Source of the DNA: Pseudomonadota bacterium
GTDB taxonomy: Bacteria; Pseudomonadota; Gammaproteobacteria; Steroidobacterales; Steroidobacteraceae
Direction of reading: 5' to 3'
DNA: 6,434 nt
NCBI GenBank assembly: GCA_021808035.1
Contig: JAKBCG010000146.1
Coordinates: 1-6,434 of the forward strand
Below, in pieces: positions 1 through 6,147 of this stretch. Numbering within the stretch: position 1 is the stretch's first letter; every line of letters begins with the position of its first letter. The notes beneath the pieces were generated by a model. The model saw only the letters and a program-made list of their open reading frames with translations. It was not told the DNA's origin and made no database searches. Made by a program: the position numbers and the translations under genes.

Positions 1-843
1 CCTAGTTATGACGAGCCCGACGCGCGCGACCGTTCCCGGATGCCACTGCGACCCCAGCGATGTACACTTGTCGCCTACACTAGGCCCGTCGGATCTCACA
101 GCTCACCGCTCGGCGCGGCGATCACCACCATCCCGTACGAAACCGTCCATGCGTTCATGACGAAATCCGTGGTCCTGTCGCGAGACCAGATCCATCACGC
201 CCCGTACGTACTCGCGGCGTTGAACGATCATGCCGCGTTCGCGCAGGGCAACACGATCTACGCGCGCCGGCTGCGAGGCCCGGTACGCCCCGGCACGAGC
301 TTCGACGTGGTTCACGTCGGCGCCGCGCTGCGCGATCCCGGGAGCGGCAAGATCCTCGGGTACAACGGGATCTATACCGGTTCGGCCCGACTGACCCGCC
401 TCGGTCACCCTGCGACCCTCGTGATGACGAGCTCGACGCGCGAGACCGAGCCCGGTGACCGGTTGATTCCGAGCACGGGCGAGGTGCCGCTGGATTTCGA
501 GCCGCGGGCGCCGAGCGAACCCGTGTCGGCGCGGATCCTCGCGGTCACCGACGGCGTCACGATGATCGGCCAATACGAGGTGGTCGTGATCGATCGCGGC
601 ACCCGCGACGGACTCGCACCGGGAGACGTGCTCGCGGTATACAAGGAAGGCACGGTCGTGCACGACGACGTCAGCAAGGGGTACCTGCGGGGTATCTCGA
701 CGTTCTTCGCGCCGAAGGTGCATCTGCCGAACGAGCGCAGCGGCACGTTCATGGTCTTCAAGACCTTCCGCCGGGTCAGCTACGGGCTGATCATGGAAGC
801 GACCAACATCATCCGGGTGGGCGATCGCGTCGAAAATCCCTAG
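1..843 (+). CDS. LysM-family envelope protein, C-terminal part (5' end outside window)
   Basis: This is the 3' portion of the LysM peptidoglycan-binding family protein usually encoded just upstream of dprA in gammaproteobacteria. The frame is open from base 1; the ATG at 40 is probably internal, because family members carry a signal peptide and LysM domain upstream, neither of which is visible here. Recognisable conserved stretches are AITTIPYE (115-138), HAPYVLA, GYNGIYTG, IGQYEVVVIDRG (565-600) followed by DGLAPGDVLAVY, LPNERSG (724-744), and the terminal VSYGLIMEATNIIRVGDRVENP-like block ending at 840. Family resemblance becomes clear only from about base 105; residues encoded by 1-100 do not look like the family, and a neighbouring frame contains a family-like VHLSP, so a frameshift there is possible. 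The expected location is periplasm or outer envelope, by inference from the LysM family. The exact function is unknown. The family call rests on remembered sequence features, not a search. Confidence 0.75.
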   Translation, partial: PSYDEPDARDRSRMPLRPQRCTLVAYTRPVGSHSSPLGAAITTIPYETVHAFMTKSVVLSRDQIHHAPYVLAALNDHAAFAQGNTIYARRLRGPVRPGTSFDVVHVGAALRDPGSGKILGYNGIYTGSARLTRLGHPATLVMTSSTRETEPGDRLIPSTGEVPLDFEPRAPSEPVSARILAVTDGVTMIGQYEVVVIDRGTRDGLAPGDVLAVYKEGTVVHDDVSKGYLRGISTFFAPKVHLPNERSGTFMVFKTFRRVSYGLIMEATNIIRVGDRVENP

Positions 844-860
844 CTCGGCGTCGATCGCCC
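819..860 (+). repeat. Inverted repeat around the stop codon of the LysM-family gene
   Basis: GGGCGATCG (819-827) is matched by its perfect complement CGATCGCCC (852-860), giving a 9-bp stem with a 24-base loop that contains the TAG stop (841-843). No T-run follows the right arm, so it is not a canonical intrinsic terminator. It could still form an RNA 3'-end structure. The core CGATCG is self-complementary and the region is GC-rich, so chance is a real alternative. Confidence 0.3.
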
Positions 861-924
861 GGGATTCCGCGCAAATCTGCCCATTGAGGCGCACTCCCGA
901 GCGCGACGCCGCTCGCCACGATCG

Positions 925-935
925 GCGATAATCGC
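925..935 (+). promoter_or_regulatory. Possible -10 box immediately upstream of dprA
   Basis: GATAAT (927-932) matches the sigma70 -10 consensus at five of six positions and sits inside an 11-base inverted repeat, GCGAT-A-ATCGC (925-935). Only seven bases separate it from the dprA ATG at 940, so transcription from it would begin at or next to the start codon and give a leaderless mRNA. No convincing -35 hexamer lies 16-18 bases upstream; TTGAGG at 884-889 is too far away. It is one of the few AT-rich spots in the 96-base gap between the LysM-family gene and dprA. I see nothing else in that gap. Confidence 0.3.
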
Positions 936-939
936 GCGG

Positions 940-2076
940 ATGCCGATCACCGCAGACGGACTCGCGTGGGCGGCGCTCACGCGCGCGCCCGAGCTTACCG
1001 TGCCGCAGCTCGCGACCGCGCTGGAGACGCTCGGCGGGCCGGCCGGAATCCTGGAAGCGTCGGATGCGATGCGCGCGCGCGCCGGCCTCGTGCCTTCGAC
1101 ACGCGCGTTCCTCGCGTCCGATGCGGCGCAACCCACGGCAGCCGAGCGGCGCTGGCTGGAGGCGCCGAACCATGTGCTGCTCGGCTTCAGCGACGCCGCC
1201 TTTCCGACGCTGCTTCGCTCGACCGGCGATGCGCCGATCGCGCTCTACGTCGACGGCTGCGCGGCCGCGCTCGGCGCGCCGCAACTCGCGATCGTCGGCA
1301 GTCGCAACCCCACCGCGCAGGGCCGGGACACCGCCTACGGGTTCGCAAAGTATCTTTCCCAGCAAGGCCTTACGATCACCAGCGGGCTCGCGATCGGGAT
1401 CGATACCGAAGCGCATCGCGGGTCCCTCGCGGCCACCGGAGCGACCATTGCGGTGCTCGGCTCGGGGATCGACGTGATCTATCCGGGCGAAAACGCCGCA
1501 CTCGCCGCGTCGATCGCGGCATGCGGCGCCGTGATCACGGAGTTCCCTCTCGGGACGCCGCCCCGTCGCGAGCATTTCCCGCGGCGCAATCGCGTGATCG
1601 CGGCGCTCACCCTCGGCACCTTGGTCGTGGAGGCGGCGCGACGCAGCGGGTCGCTGATCACCGCACGCCTGGCCGGTGAATATGGGCGGGAGGTCTTCGC
1701 AATCCCGGGCTCGATCCACAACCCCCTCGCACGCGGCTGTCACGCGCTCATCCGCCAGGGTGCGACCTTGACCGAGAGCGCCGACGACGTGCTTCGCGAA
1801 CTGCGATTCCCGGACGATTCCGGCGTCGTCGCGCCCGCGCCGGCGGCCGAGGGCCCCTCTGCGGCCGAACCCGCGGCCATGGACAAGGATCACAAAATCC
1901 TGTTAGATGCGCTCGGCTTCGATCCGGCGGACGTCGATACCCTGGTCGCGAGAACCGGGTTCAAAGCCGAGGCCGTCTCCTCGATGATGCTGATTCTCGA
2001 GCTCGAAGGCCACGTTCAGGCTGCCCCCGGCGGCCGATATTCCCGTGTCGCCAGGAGCGGATGGAGTGAAAGATAG
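940..2076 (+). CDS. dprA: DNA-processing protein DprA (Smf)
   Basis: The 378-residue product is full length for DprA. The family binds incoming single-stranded DNA in the cytoplasm during natural transformation, protects it and loads RecA; it is also widespread in species not known to be competent. An N-terminal helical region (about 8-60) precedes the Rossmann-like DprA core. The core shows IVGSR (118-122), SGLAIGID (148-155), VLGSGIDVIYP (172-182), EFPLGTPP (201-208), FPRRNRVIA (213-221), RSGSLITARLA (235-245) and IPGS (255-258). A Pro/Ala-rich linker (about 291-313) leads to a C-terminal winged-helix domain (about 315-371) ending GRYSRV. The ATG at 940 gives a normal N-terminus (LAWAALTRAPELT) but has no clear Shine-Dalgarno sequence; a GATAAT box seven bases upstream suggests a leaderless transcript. 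The 3' end overlaps smg by 11 bases, so the two are probably translationally coupled. All core motifs are intact. Confidence 0.96.
   Translation: MPITADGLAWAALTRAPELTVPQLATALETLGGPAGILEASDAMRARAGLVPSTRAFLASDAAQPTAAERRWLEAPNHVLLGFSDAAFPTLLRSTGDAPIALYVDGCAAALGAPQLAIVGSRNPTAQGRDTAYGFAKYLSQQGLTITSGLAIGIDTEAHRGSLAATGATIAVLGSGIDVIYPGENAALAASIAACGAVITEFPLGTPPRREHFPRRNRVIAALTLGTLVVEAARRSGSLITARLAGEYGREVFAIPGSIHNPLARGCHALIRQGATLTESADDVLRELRFPDDSGVVAPAPAAEGPSAAEPAAMDKDHKILLDALGFDPADVDTLVARTGFKAEAVSSMMLILELEGHVQAAPGGRYSRVARSGWSER
2053..2057 (+). promoter_or_regulatory. Ribosome binding site for smg
   Basis: AGGAG at 2053-2057 lies eight bases before the GTG at 2066, an ideal spacing. It decides the smg start: the in-frame GTG at 2045 lies upstream of this site and would add seven residues not seen in the E. 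coli protein. The site lies within the end of dprA, so ribosomes finishing dprA are well placed to reinitiate. Confidence 0.75.
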
Positions 2077-2539
2077 CGTTCTCGATCTGCTGATCTACCT
2101 GTTCGAGCACTACATGAGCGTGGACGAGGCGCCACGACCGGACCGGCAGACGTTGAAGACCGAGCTCGAGCGCGCGGGATTCGGCGAGTTCGAGGTCGGC
2201 CGCGCGCTCGAATGGCTCGATGGCCTCTCCGGAGATCCGCTCGGCCAGGTCGCACAGGCGACCGCGCGCGCGGTACGCGTGTTCAGCGGCCAGGAGCTGC
2301 TGCGCCTCGACACCGACGTGCGCGGGTACCTCATGTACCTGGAAAACCTGCGGATACTTTCCGCAGCGCAGCGCGAAGTCGTGATAGACCGGCTGATGGC
2401 GCTCGACGCCGACGAGATCGACATCGAACAGGTCAAGTGGGTCGTGCTGATGGTGCTCTTCAGCCAGCCGGGCCAGGAATCGGCGTACGCGCGAATGGAA
2501 GACCTCGTCTTCGAGGAACGCGGCGAAGCACTCCACTGA
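2066..2539 (+). CDS. smg: Smg family protein (DUF494)
   Basis: The product is a 157-residue Smg protein, the same length as E. coli Smg. Its biochemical function is not established; it is a small cytoplasmic protein conserved beside dprA in many gammaproteobacteria. Conserved family features are the start VLDLLIYLFEHYM (5-17), GFGEFEVGRALEWLDGL (38-54), the segment RLDTDVRGYLMYLENLRIL (80-98), REVVIDRLMALD (103-114), and the C-terminal block KWVVLMVLFSQPGQESAY (124-141) with a LH terminus. It is predicted largely helical and acidic, with no signal peptide or membrane segment. The GTG start at 2066 was chosen from the AGGAG eight bases upstream and the fit to family length. It overlaps dprA by 11 bases and ends eight bases before topA, so it sits in the middle of a coupled run. 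Confidence 0.93.
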   Translation: MKDSVLDLLIYLFEHYMSVDEAPRPDRQTLKTELERAGFGEFEVGRALEWLDGLSGDPLGQVAQATARAVRVFSGQELLRLDTDVRGYLMYLENLRILSAAQREVVIDRLMALDADEIDIEQVKWVVLMVLFSQPGQESAYARMEDLVFEERGEALH

Positions 2540-2547
2540 AGACATCC

Positions 2548-5148
2548 TTGAGCGCGAACCTCGTCATCGTCGAATCGCCCGCAAAGGCGAAGACCATCAA
2601 GAAGTACCTCGGGAAGGACCACGAGGTCCTCGCGTCGTACGGACACGTCCGCGACCTGGTCCCGAAGGAGGGCGCGGTGGATCCCGCCCAACACTTCGCG
2701 ATGAAATACCAGATCGTCGAGCGCAGCCAGAAGCACGTCGATGCGATCGTGCGGGCCTTGCGCAAGGCCGACACCCTGTACCTCGCGACCGACCCCGACC
2801 GCGAGGGCGAGGCGATCTCCTGGCATCTGCACGAACTGCTGAAGGCGAAAGGCGCGCTCGAGGGCAAGCAGGTGCATCGCGTGGTGTTCTACGAGATCAC
2901 GAAGAACGCGGTGCGCGATGCGATGACGCACCCGCGCGAGCTGTCGCTCGACCTGGTGAACGCCCAGCAGGCGCGGCGCGCGCTCGACTTCCTGGTCGGC
3001 TTCAACCTCTCGCCGCTGTTGTGGAAGAAGATCCGTCCCGGCCTGTCGGCGGGCCGCGTGCAGAGTCCGGCATTGCGGATGATCTGTGAGCGCGAAGACG
3101 AGATCGAGGCCTTCCGCGCCCGCGAGTACTGGACGATCGACGCGGAACTCGAGCACGGCGGGCAGCGATTCCCCGGCAAGCTGATCGAATACCGCGGTTC
3201 GAAGGTCGAGCAGTTCAGCTTCACCAGCGAGGCCGTCGCACGCGAGGTCGAACAGACGGTCACGCGGACCGCGGACGGCACGCTCACGGTTCGTACGGTC
3301 GATCGCAAGCAGCGTCGCCGCAACCCGGCGCCTCCGTTCACGACGTCGACCCTGCAGCAGGAGGCCGCCCGGAAACTCGGGTTCAGCGCGCAGAAGACGA
3401 TGCGGGTCGCCCAGCAGCTCTACGAGGGTGTCGACATCGGCGACGGCGCGGTCGGTTTGATCACCTACATGCGCACCGACTCCTTGAACCTCGCGCAGGA
3501 AGCGGTCGGCCAGATCCGCGAAGTGATCGTCGAACTCTACGGCCGCGAGGGTCTGTCCGAGGAACCCCGCGTCTATCGCACCAAGTCGAAGAACGCGCAG
3601 GAAGCGCACGAGGCGATCCGGCCGACCGCGGCGACGGTCCTGCCGGCGCGCCTCGAAGGCAAGGTCGACCCGGATCAGTACCGACTGTACGCGTTGATCT
3701 GGAAACGCACCGTCGCCTGCCAGATGGCGCCGGCGGTGTTCGACACGGTCACCGTCGACCTGCTCGCCGGACCGGACGGCGCGCAGCGGCACGTGCTGCG
3801 GTCGACGGGATCGACCCTCGTCAAACCGGGGTACATCTCCGTCTATCAAGAAGGCCTGGACGACGCGGTCCAGGACGACTCGGACCACGTGCTGCCGGCG
3901 ATGCGTGAGGGTGACCGGGTCGCCCTGCGCTCCCTCCTGCCGTCACAGCACTTCACGGAGCCGCCGCCCCGGTATTCCGAAGCCTCGCTCGTGAAGGCGC
4001 TGGAGGAATACGGCATCGGCCGGCCGTCGACCTACGCGTCGATCATCTCGACGCTGCGCGATCGCGAGTACGTGGTGATCGACAACCGACGGTTCACGGC
4101 GACCGACATCGGGAAGATCGTGAGCCGGTTCCTCACGCTGTACTTCACGAATTACGTCGACTACGACTTCACCGCGCGTATGGAGGACTCGCTGGACGCG
4201 GTCGCGTCCGGTGAGCAGGATTGGGTGCCGCTGCTCGAGCGGTTCTGGAAGCCGTTCATCGATCGGGTCCGGCACACCGAGGCGACCGTGAGCCGCGACG
4301 AGGTCGCGCAAGCCCGCGACCTCGGGATCGACCCGGCGAGCGGCAAGCCGATGAGCGTGCGGATGGGGCGTTTTGGTCCGTTCGTGCAGATCGGCACGAA
4401 GGACGATCCCGACAAGCCCCGCTTCGCCGGCCTGCGCCCGGGCCAGAAGATGGACGCGATCACTCATGCGGAAGCGCTCGAACTGTTCAAGCTGCCGCGT
4501 GCCCTCGGATCAACGCCGGCCGGCGAACCGGTCGTCGCGAACATCGGACGTTTCGGGCCGTACCTCAAGTACGGCGCCAAATACGTGTCGCTGAAGATCG
4601 ATGACCCCTACACGATCACGCCGGAACGCGCACTCGAGGTGATCCGCGAGAAGGAAATCGCCGACGCGAATCGGCTGATCCTCGATTTTCCGGACGCCGG
4701 AATCCAGGTGCTCAATGGGCGTTATGGCCCCTACATCACCGACAAGGCGCGCAACGCGAAGATCCCGAAAGATCGGGACCCGAAGACGCTGACCCTCGAG
4801 GAATGCCAGGCCTTGCTCGCCGCGGCACCGACCCGCGGCTTCGGCAAGTGGGGACGCAAGGCGAAGGGTGCGAAGTCCGCGGTGGCGGACGCGAAGCCCG
4901 CAGCAGCACGCCGGCGGGCGCGCACCACGACCGGCACCACGACCGGTGACTCGACCGGCGCGGCGACGAAGACCACGCGCACGACGCGCGCCGCCATCGC
5001 ACCGTCGCCGCGCGGTACCCGCAGCAAGGCCGCGCCGCGCGGCAAGCCGCCGCAGAATACCGCGCGGCGACCCGGGCCTGGCAAGCCGGCCAGCGCGAAA
5101 CGCAAGAGCACGCCGCGAGCGCGGACCGCATCCGGTCGGACCCCGTGA
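2548..5148 (+). CDS. topA: DNA topoisomerase I (type IA)
   Basis: The product relaxes negatively supercoiled DNA through a transient 5'-phosphotyrosine link to one strand, with Mg2+. From the TTG at 2548 it has 866 residues. The Toprim domain opens with LVIVESPAKAKT, placing the catalytic Glu at residue 9, and has the metal-binding D82-x-D84-x-E86 in ATDPDREGEA. The core continues with PGLSAGRVQS (164-173), the active-site Tyr307 in GLITYMRTDS, and EEYGIGRPSTYAS (486-498). Three C-terminal topoisomerase repeats are marked by GRFGPF (607-612), GRFGPY (667-672) and GRYGPY (724-729). No CxxC zinc fingers are present, unlike E. coli TopA. A Lys/Arg/Ala/Thr-rich tail covers about 770-866. TTG is the only plausible start: it gives the family N-terminus, while a start further up would fuse about 112 residues read out of frame across smg. 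The ribosome site is weak (GAAG, 2538-2541, overlapping the smg stop), which suggests coupling to smg. Confidence 0.96.
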   Translation: MSANLVIVESPAKAKTIKKYLGKDHEVLASYGHVRDLVPKEGAVDPAQHFAMKYQIVERSQKHVDAIVRALRKADTLYLATDPDREGEAISWHLHELLKAKGALEGKQVHRVVFYEITKNAVRDAMTHPRELSLDLVNAQQARRALDFLVGFNLSPLLWKKIRPGLSAGRVQSPALRMICEREDEIEAFRAREYWTIDAELEHGGQRFPGKLIEYRGSKVEQFSFTSEAVAREVEQTVTRTADGTLTVRTVDRKQRRRNPAPPFTTSTLQQEAARKLGFSAQKTMRVAQQLYEGVDIGDGAVGLITYMRTDSLNLAQEAVGQIREVIVELYGREGLSEEPRVYRTKSKNAQEAHEAIRPTAATVLPARLEGKVDPDQYRLYALIWKRTVACQMAPAVFDTVTVDLLAGPDGAQRHVLRSTGSTLVKPGYISVYQEGLDDAVQDDSDHVLPAMREGDRVALRSLLPSQHFTEPPPRYSEASLVKALEEYGIGRPSTYASIISTLRDREYVVIDNRRFTATDIGKIVSRFLTLYFTNYVDYDFTARMEDSLDAVASGEQDWVPLLERFWKPFIDRVRHTEATVSRDEVAQARDLGIDPASGKPMSVRMGRFGPFVQIGTKDDPDKPRFAGLRPGQKMDAITHAEALELFKLPRALGSTPAGEPVVANIGRFGPYLKYGAKYVSLKIDDPYTITPERALEVIREKEIADANRLILDFPDAGIQVLNGRYGPYITDKARNAKIPKDRDPKTLTLEECQALLAAAPTRGFGKWGRKAKGAKSAVADAKPAAARRRARTTTGTTTGDSTGAATKTTRTTRAAIAPSPRGTRSKAAPRGKPPQNTARRPGPGKPASAKRKSTPRARTASGRTP
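4924..4959 (+). repeat. Short 12-bp tandem repeat in the topA tail
   Basis: Two nearly identical 12-base units, ACCACGACCGGC (4924-4935) and ACCACGACCGGT (4936-4947), are followed by a diverged third, GACTCGACCGGC (4948-4959). In frame they encode TTTG, TTTG and DSTG within the disordered basic tail of TopA. The next codons (AATK, TTR, TTR) look like further decayed units. This is consistent with repeat slippage lengthening a low-complexity tail. Confidence 0.7.
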
Positions 5149-5160
5149 CGGCGTGATGGC

Positions 5161-5168
5161 GGACGAGG
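5161..5168 (+). promoter_or_regulatory. Ribosome binding site for hemF
   Basis: GGACGAGG (5161-5168) includes GAGG at 5165-5168, nine bases before the GTG at 5178. It is the only purine-rich site in the 29-base topA-hemF gap and supports the GTG as start. Confidence 0.55.
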
Positions 5169-5172
5169 CCTG

Positions 5173-5205
5173 AACCGGTGAGCGCCCTTCGCGACTCGAC
5201 CGGTT
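5173..5205 (+). repeat. Inverted repeat covering the hemF start codon
   Basis: AACCGGT (5173-5179) and ACCGGTT (5199-5205) are perfect 7-base complements separated by 19 bases. The left arm includes the first two bases of the hemF GTG start. If it folds in mRNA it would partly occlude the start and could dampen translation. ACCGGT is self-complementary, so a match by chance is quite possible. Confidence 0.3.
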
Positions 5206-6125
5206 GGACGCCGGAGACCGCCGGCGCCGCGGTGCGCGACTATCTTCTCGCCCTGCAGCAGCGCATCACCGATGCGATCGAGTCGGCGGATGGCACGCGG
5301 TTTCGTCGCGACGCCTGGCGGCGCGACGAGGGCGGTGGCGGCGAGAGCCGCATCCTGACCGAAGGACGGGTCTTCGAGCGCGCCGGGATCAATTTCTCCG
5401 ACGTACGCGGCGCCCACCTGCCGCCGTCCGCGACCCAGGAGCGGGGGCACATCGCCGATGCGCCGTTCGAGGCAACCGGCGTATCGCTGGTATTCCATCC
5501 GCGCAACCCGTACGTGCCGACGACTCACGCGAACCTGCGATTCCTGGTCGCGACGCCGCCGGCCGGGGAGCCGGTCTGGTGGTTCGGCGGCGGATTCGAT
5601 CTGACACCGTACTACCCGTTCGATGAAGACGTGCTGCACTGGCATCGCAACGCCCACGAGGCTTGCGCGCCGTTCGGGTCCGGACTCTACGAACGGTGGA
5701 AGGATTGGTGCGACCGCTATTTCTATCTTCCGCACCGCGCCGAGACACGCGGCGTCGGCGGTTTGTTCTTCGACGATCTCAGCGACGGTGGGTTCGACCG
5801 CTGTTTCGCGCTGTTGCGCAGCGTCGGTGACCGGATCCTGCCCGGATACCTGCCGATACTCGAGCGCCGCCGTGACACTCCGTACGGCGACCGCGAACGC
5901 CATTTCCAGCTGTTTCGCCGGGGCCGCTACGTGGAGTTCAACCTGCTCTACGATCGCGGCACGCTCTTCGGGCTGCAATCACGGGGGCGCACCGAGTCCA
6001 TCCTGATGTCGCTGCCACCGCTGGTGCGCTGGGAGTACGATTGGCAGCCGGTTCCCGGCTCGGCGGAAGCGCAACTCGCGCAACGCTACCTGAGGCCGAG
6101 GGACTATCTGACCGAGCTCGCGTGA
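5178..6125 (+). CDS. hemF: Oxygen-dependent coproporphyrinogen III oxidase
   Basis: The enzyme converts coproporphyrinogen III to protoporphyrinogen IX by two oxidative decarboxylations using O2, a late step of heme synthesis in the cytoplasm. The 315-residue product is full length (E. coli HemF has 299) and aligns throughout by eye. The family signature K-x-W-C-x2-YFY-L-x-H-R-x-E-x-R-G-x-G-G-x-FFD is exact at K175-D199. Other conserved blocks are EGGGGESRIL (51-60), GVSLVFHPRNPYVPTTHAN (101-119, with the conserved His117), WWFGGGFDLTPYYPF (134-148), HWHRNAH (154-160), RGRYVEFNL (248-256), and DRGTLFGLQSRGRTESILMS (259-278). The GTG start is supported by GAGG nine bases upstream. It lies 29 bases after topA and 22 before the rlmJ frame, probably in the same transcript. 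Its presence implies at least some aerobic growth. No damage is seen. Confidence 0.97.
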   Translation: MSALRDSTGWTPETAGAAVRDYLLALQQRITDAIESADGTRFRRDAWRRDEGGGGESRILTEGRVFERAGINFSDVRGAHLPPSATQERGHIADAPFEATGVSLVFHPRNPYVPTTHANLRFLVATPPAGEPVWWFGGGFDLTPYYPFDEDVLHWHRNAHEACAPFGSGLYERWKDWCDRYFYLPHRAETRGVGGLFFDDLSDGGFDRCFALLRSVGDRILPGYLPILERRRDTPYGDRERHFQLFRRGRYVEFNLLYDRGTLFGLQSRGRTESILMSLPPLVRWEYDWQPVPGSAEAQLAQRYLRPRDYLTELA

Positions 6126-6147
6126 CGACGCGCGCGCCGAGAAGGCG

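Noticed and set aside
819..880. Intrinsic terminator after the LysM-family gene
   Set aside because: The 9-bp stem has a long 24-base loop and no T-run follows, so it is kept only as an inverted repeat.
103..1893. A 596-codon open frame on the minus strand across the LysM-family gene and dprA
   Set aside because: It lies opposite well-conserved plus-strand genes, its product is Arg/Asp/His-rich without recognisable motifs, and GC-rich codon bias commonly opens such antisense frames.
2045..2065. Earlier GTG start for smg at 2045
   Set aside because: It adds seven non-family residues, lies upstream of the AGGAG site, and would lengthen the protein beyond the 157 residues shared with E. coli Smg.
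2212..2547. N-terminal extension of topA upstream to the ATG at 2212
   Set aside because: It would overlap smg in another frame with Arg/Ala-rich noise, and TopA proteins begin close to the VIVESPAKAKT motif, as given by the TTG at 2548.
2110..3888. A 592-codon open frame on the minus strand across smg and topA
   Set aside because: It spans the smg-topA boundary opposite conserved motifs, with low-information Arg/Asp/Leu-rich sequence; the same codon-bias shadow explanation applies.
4731..5978. A 415-codon minus-strand open frame across the topA tail and hemF
   Set aside because: It is antisense to the exact HemF signature and has no family resemblance; it looks like a shadow frame.
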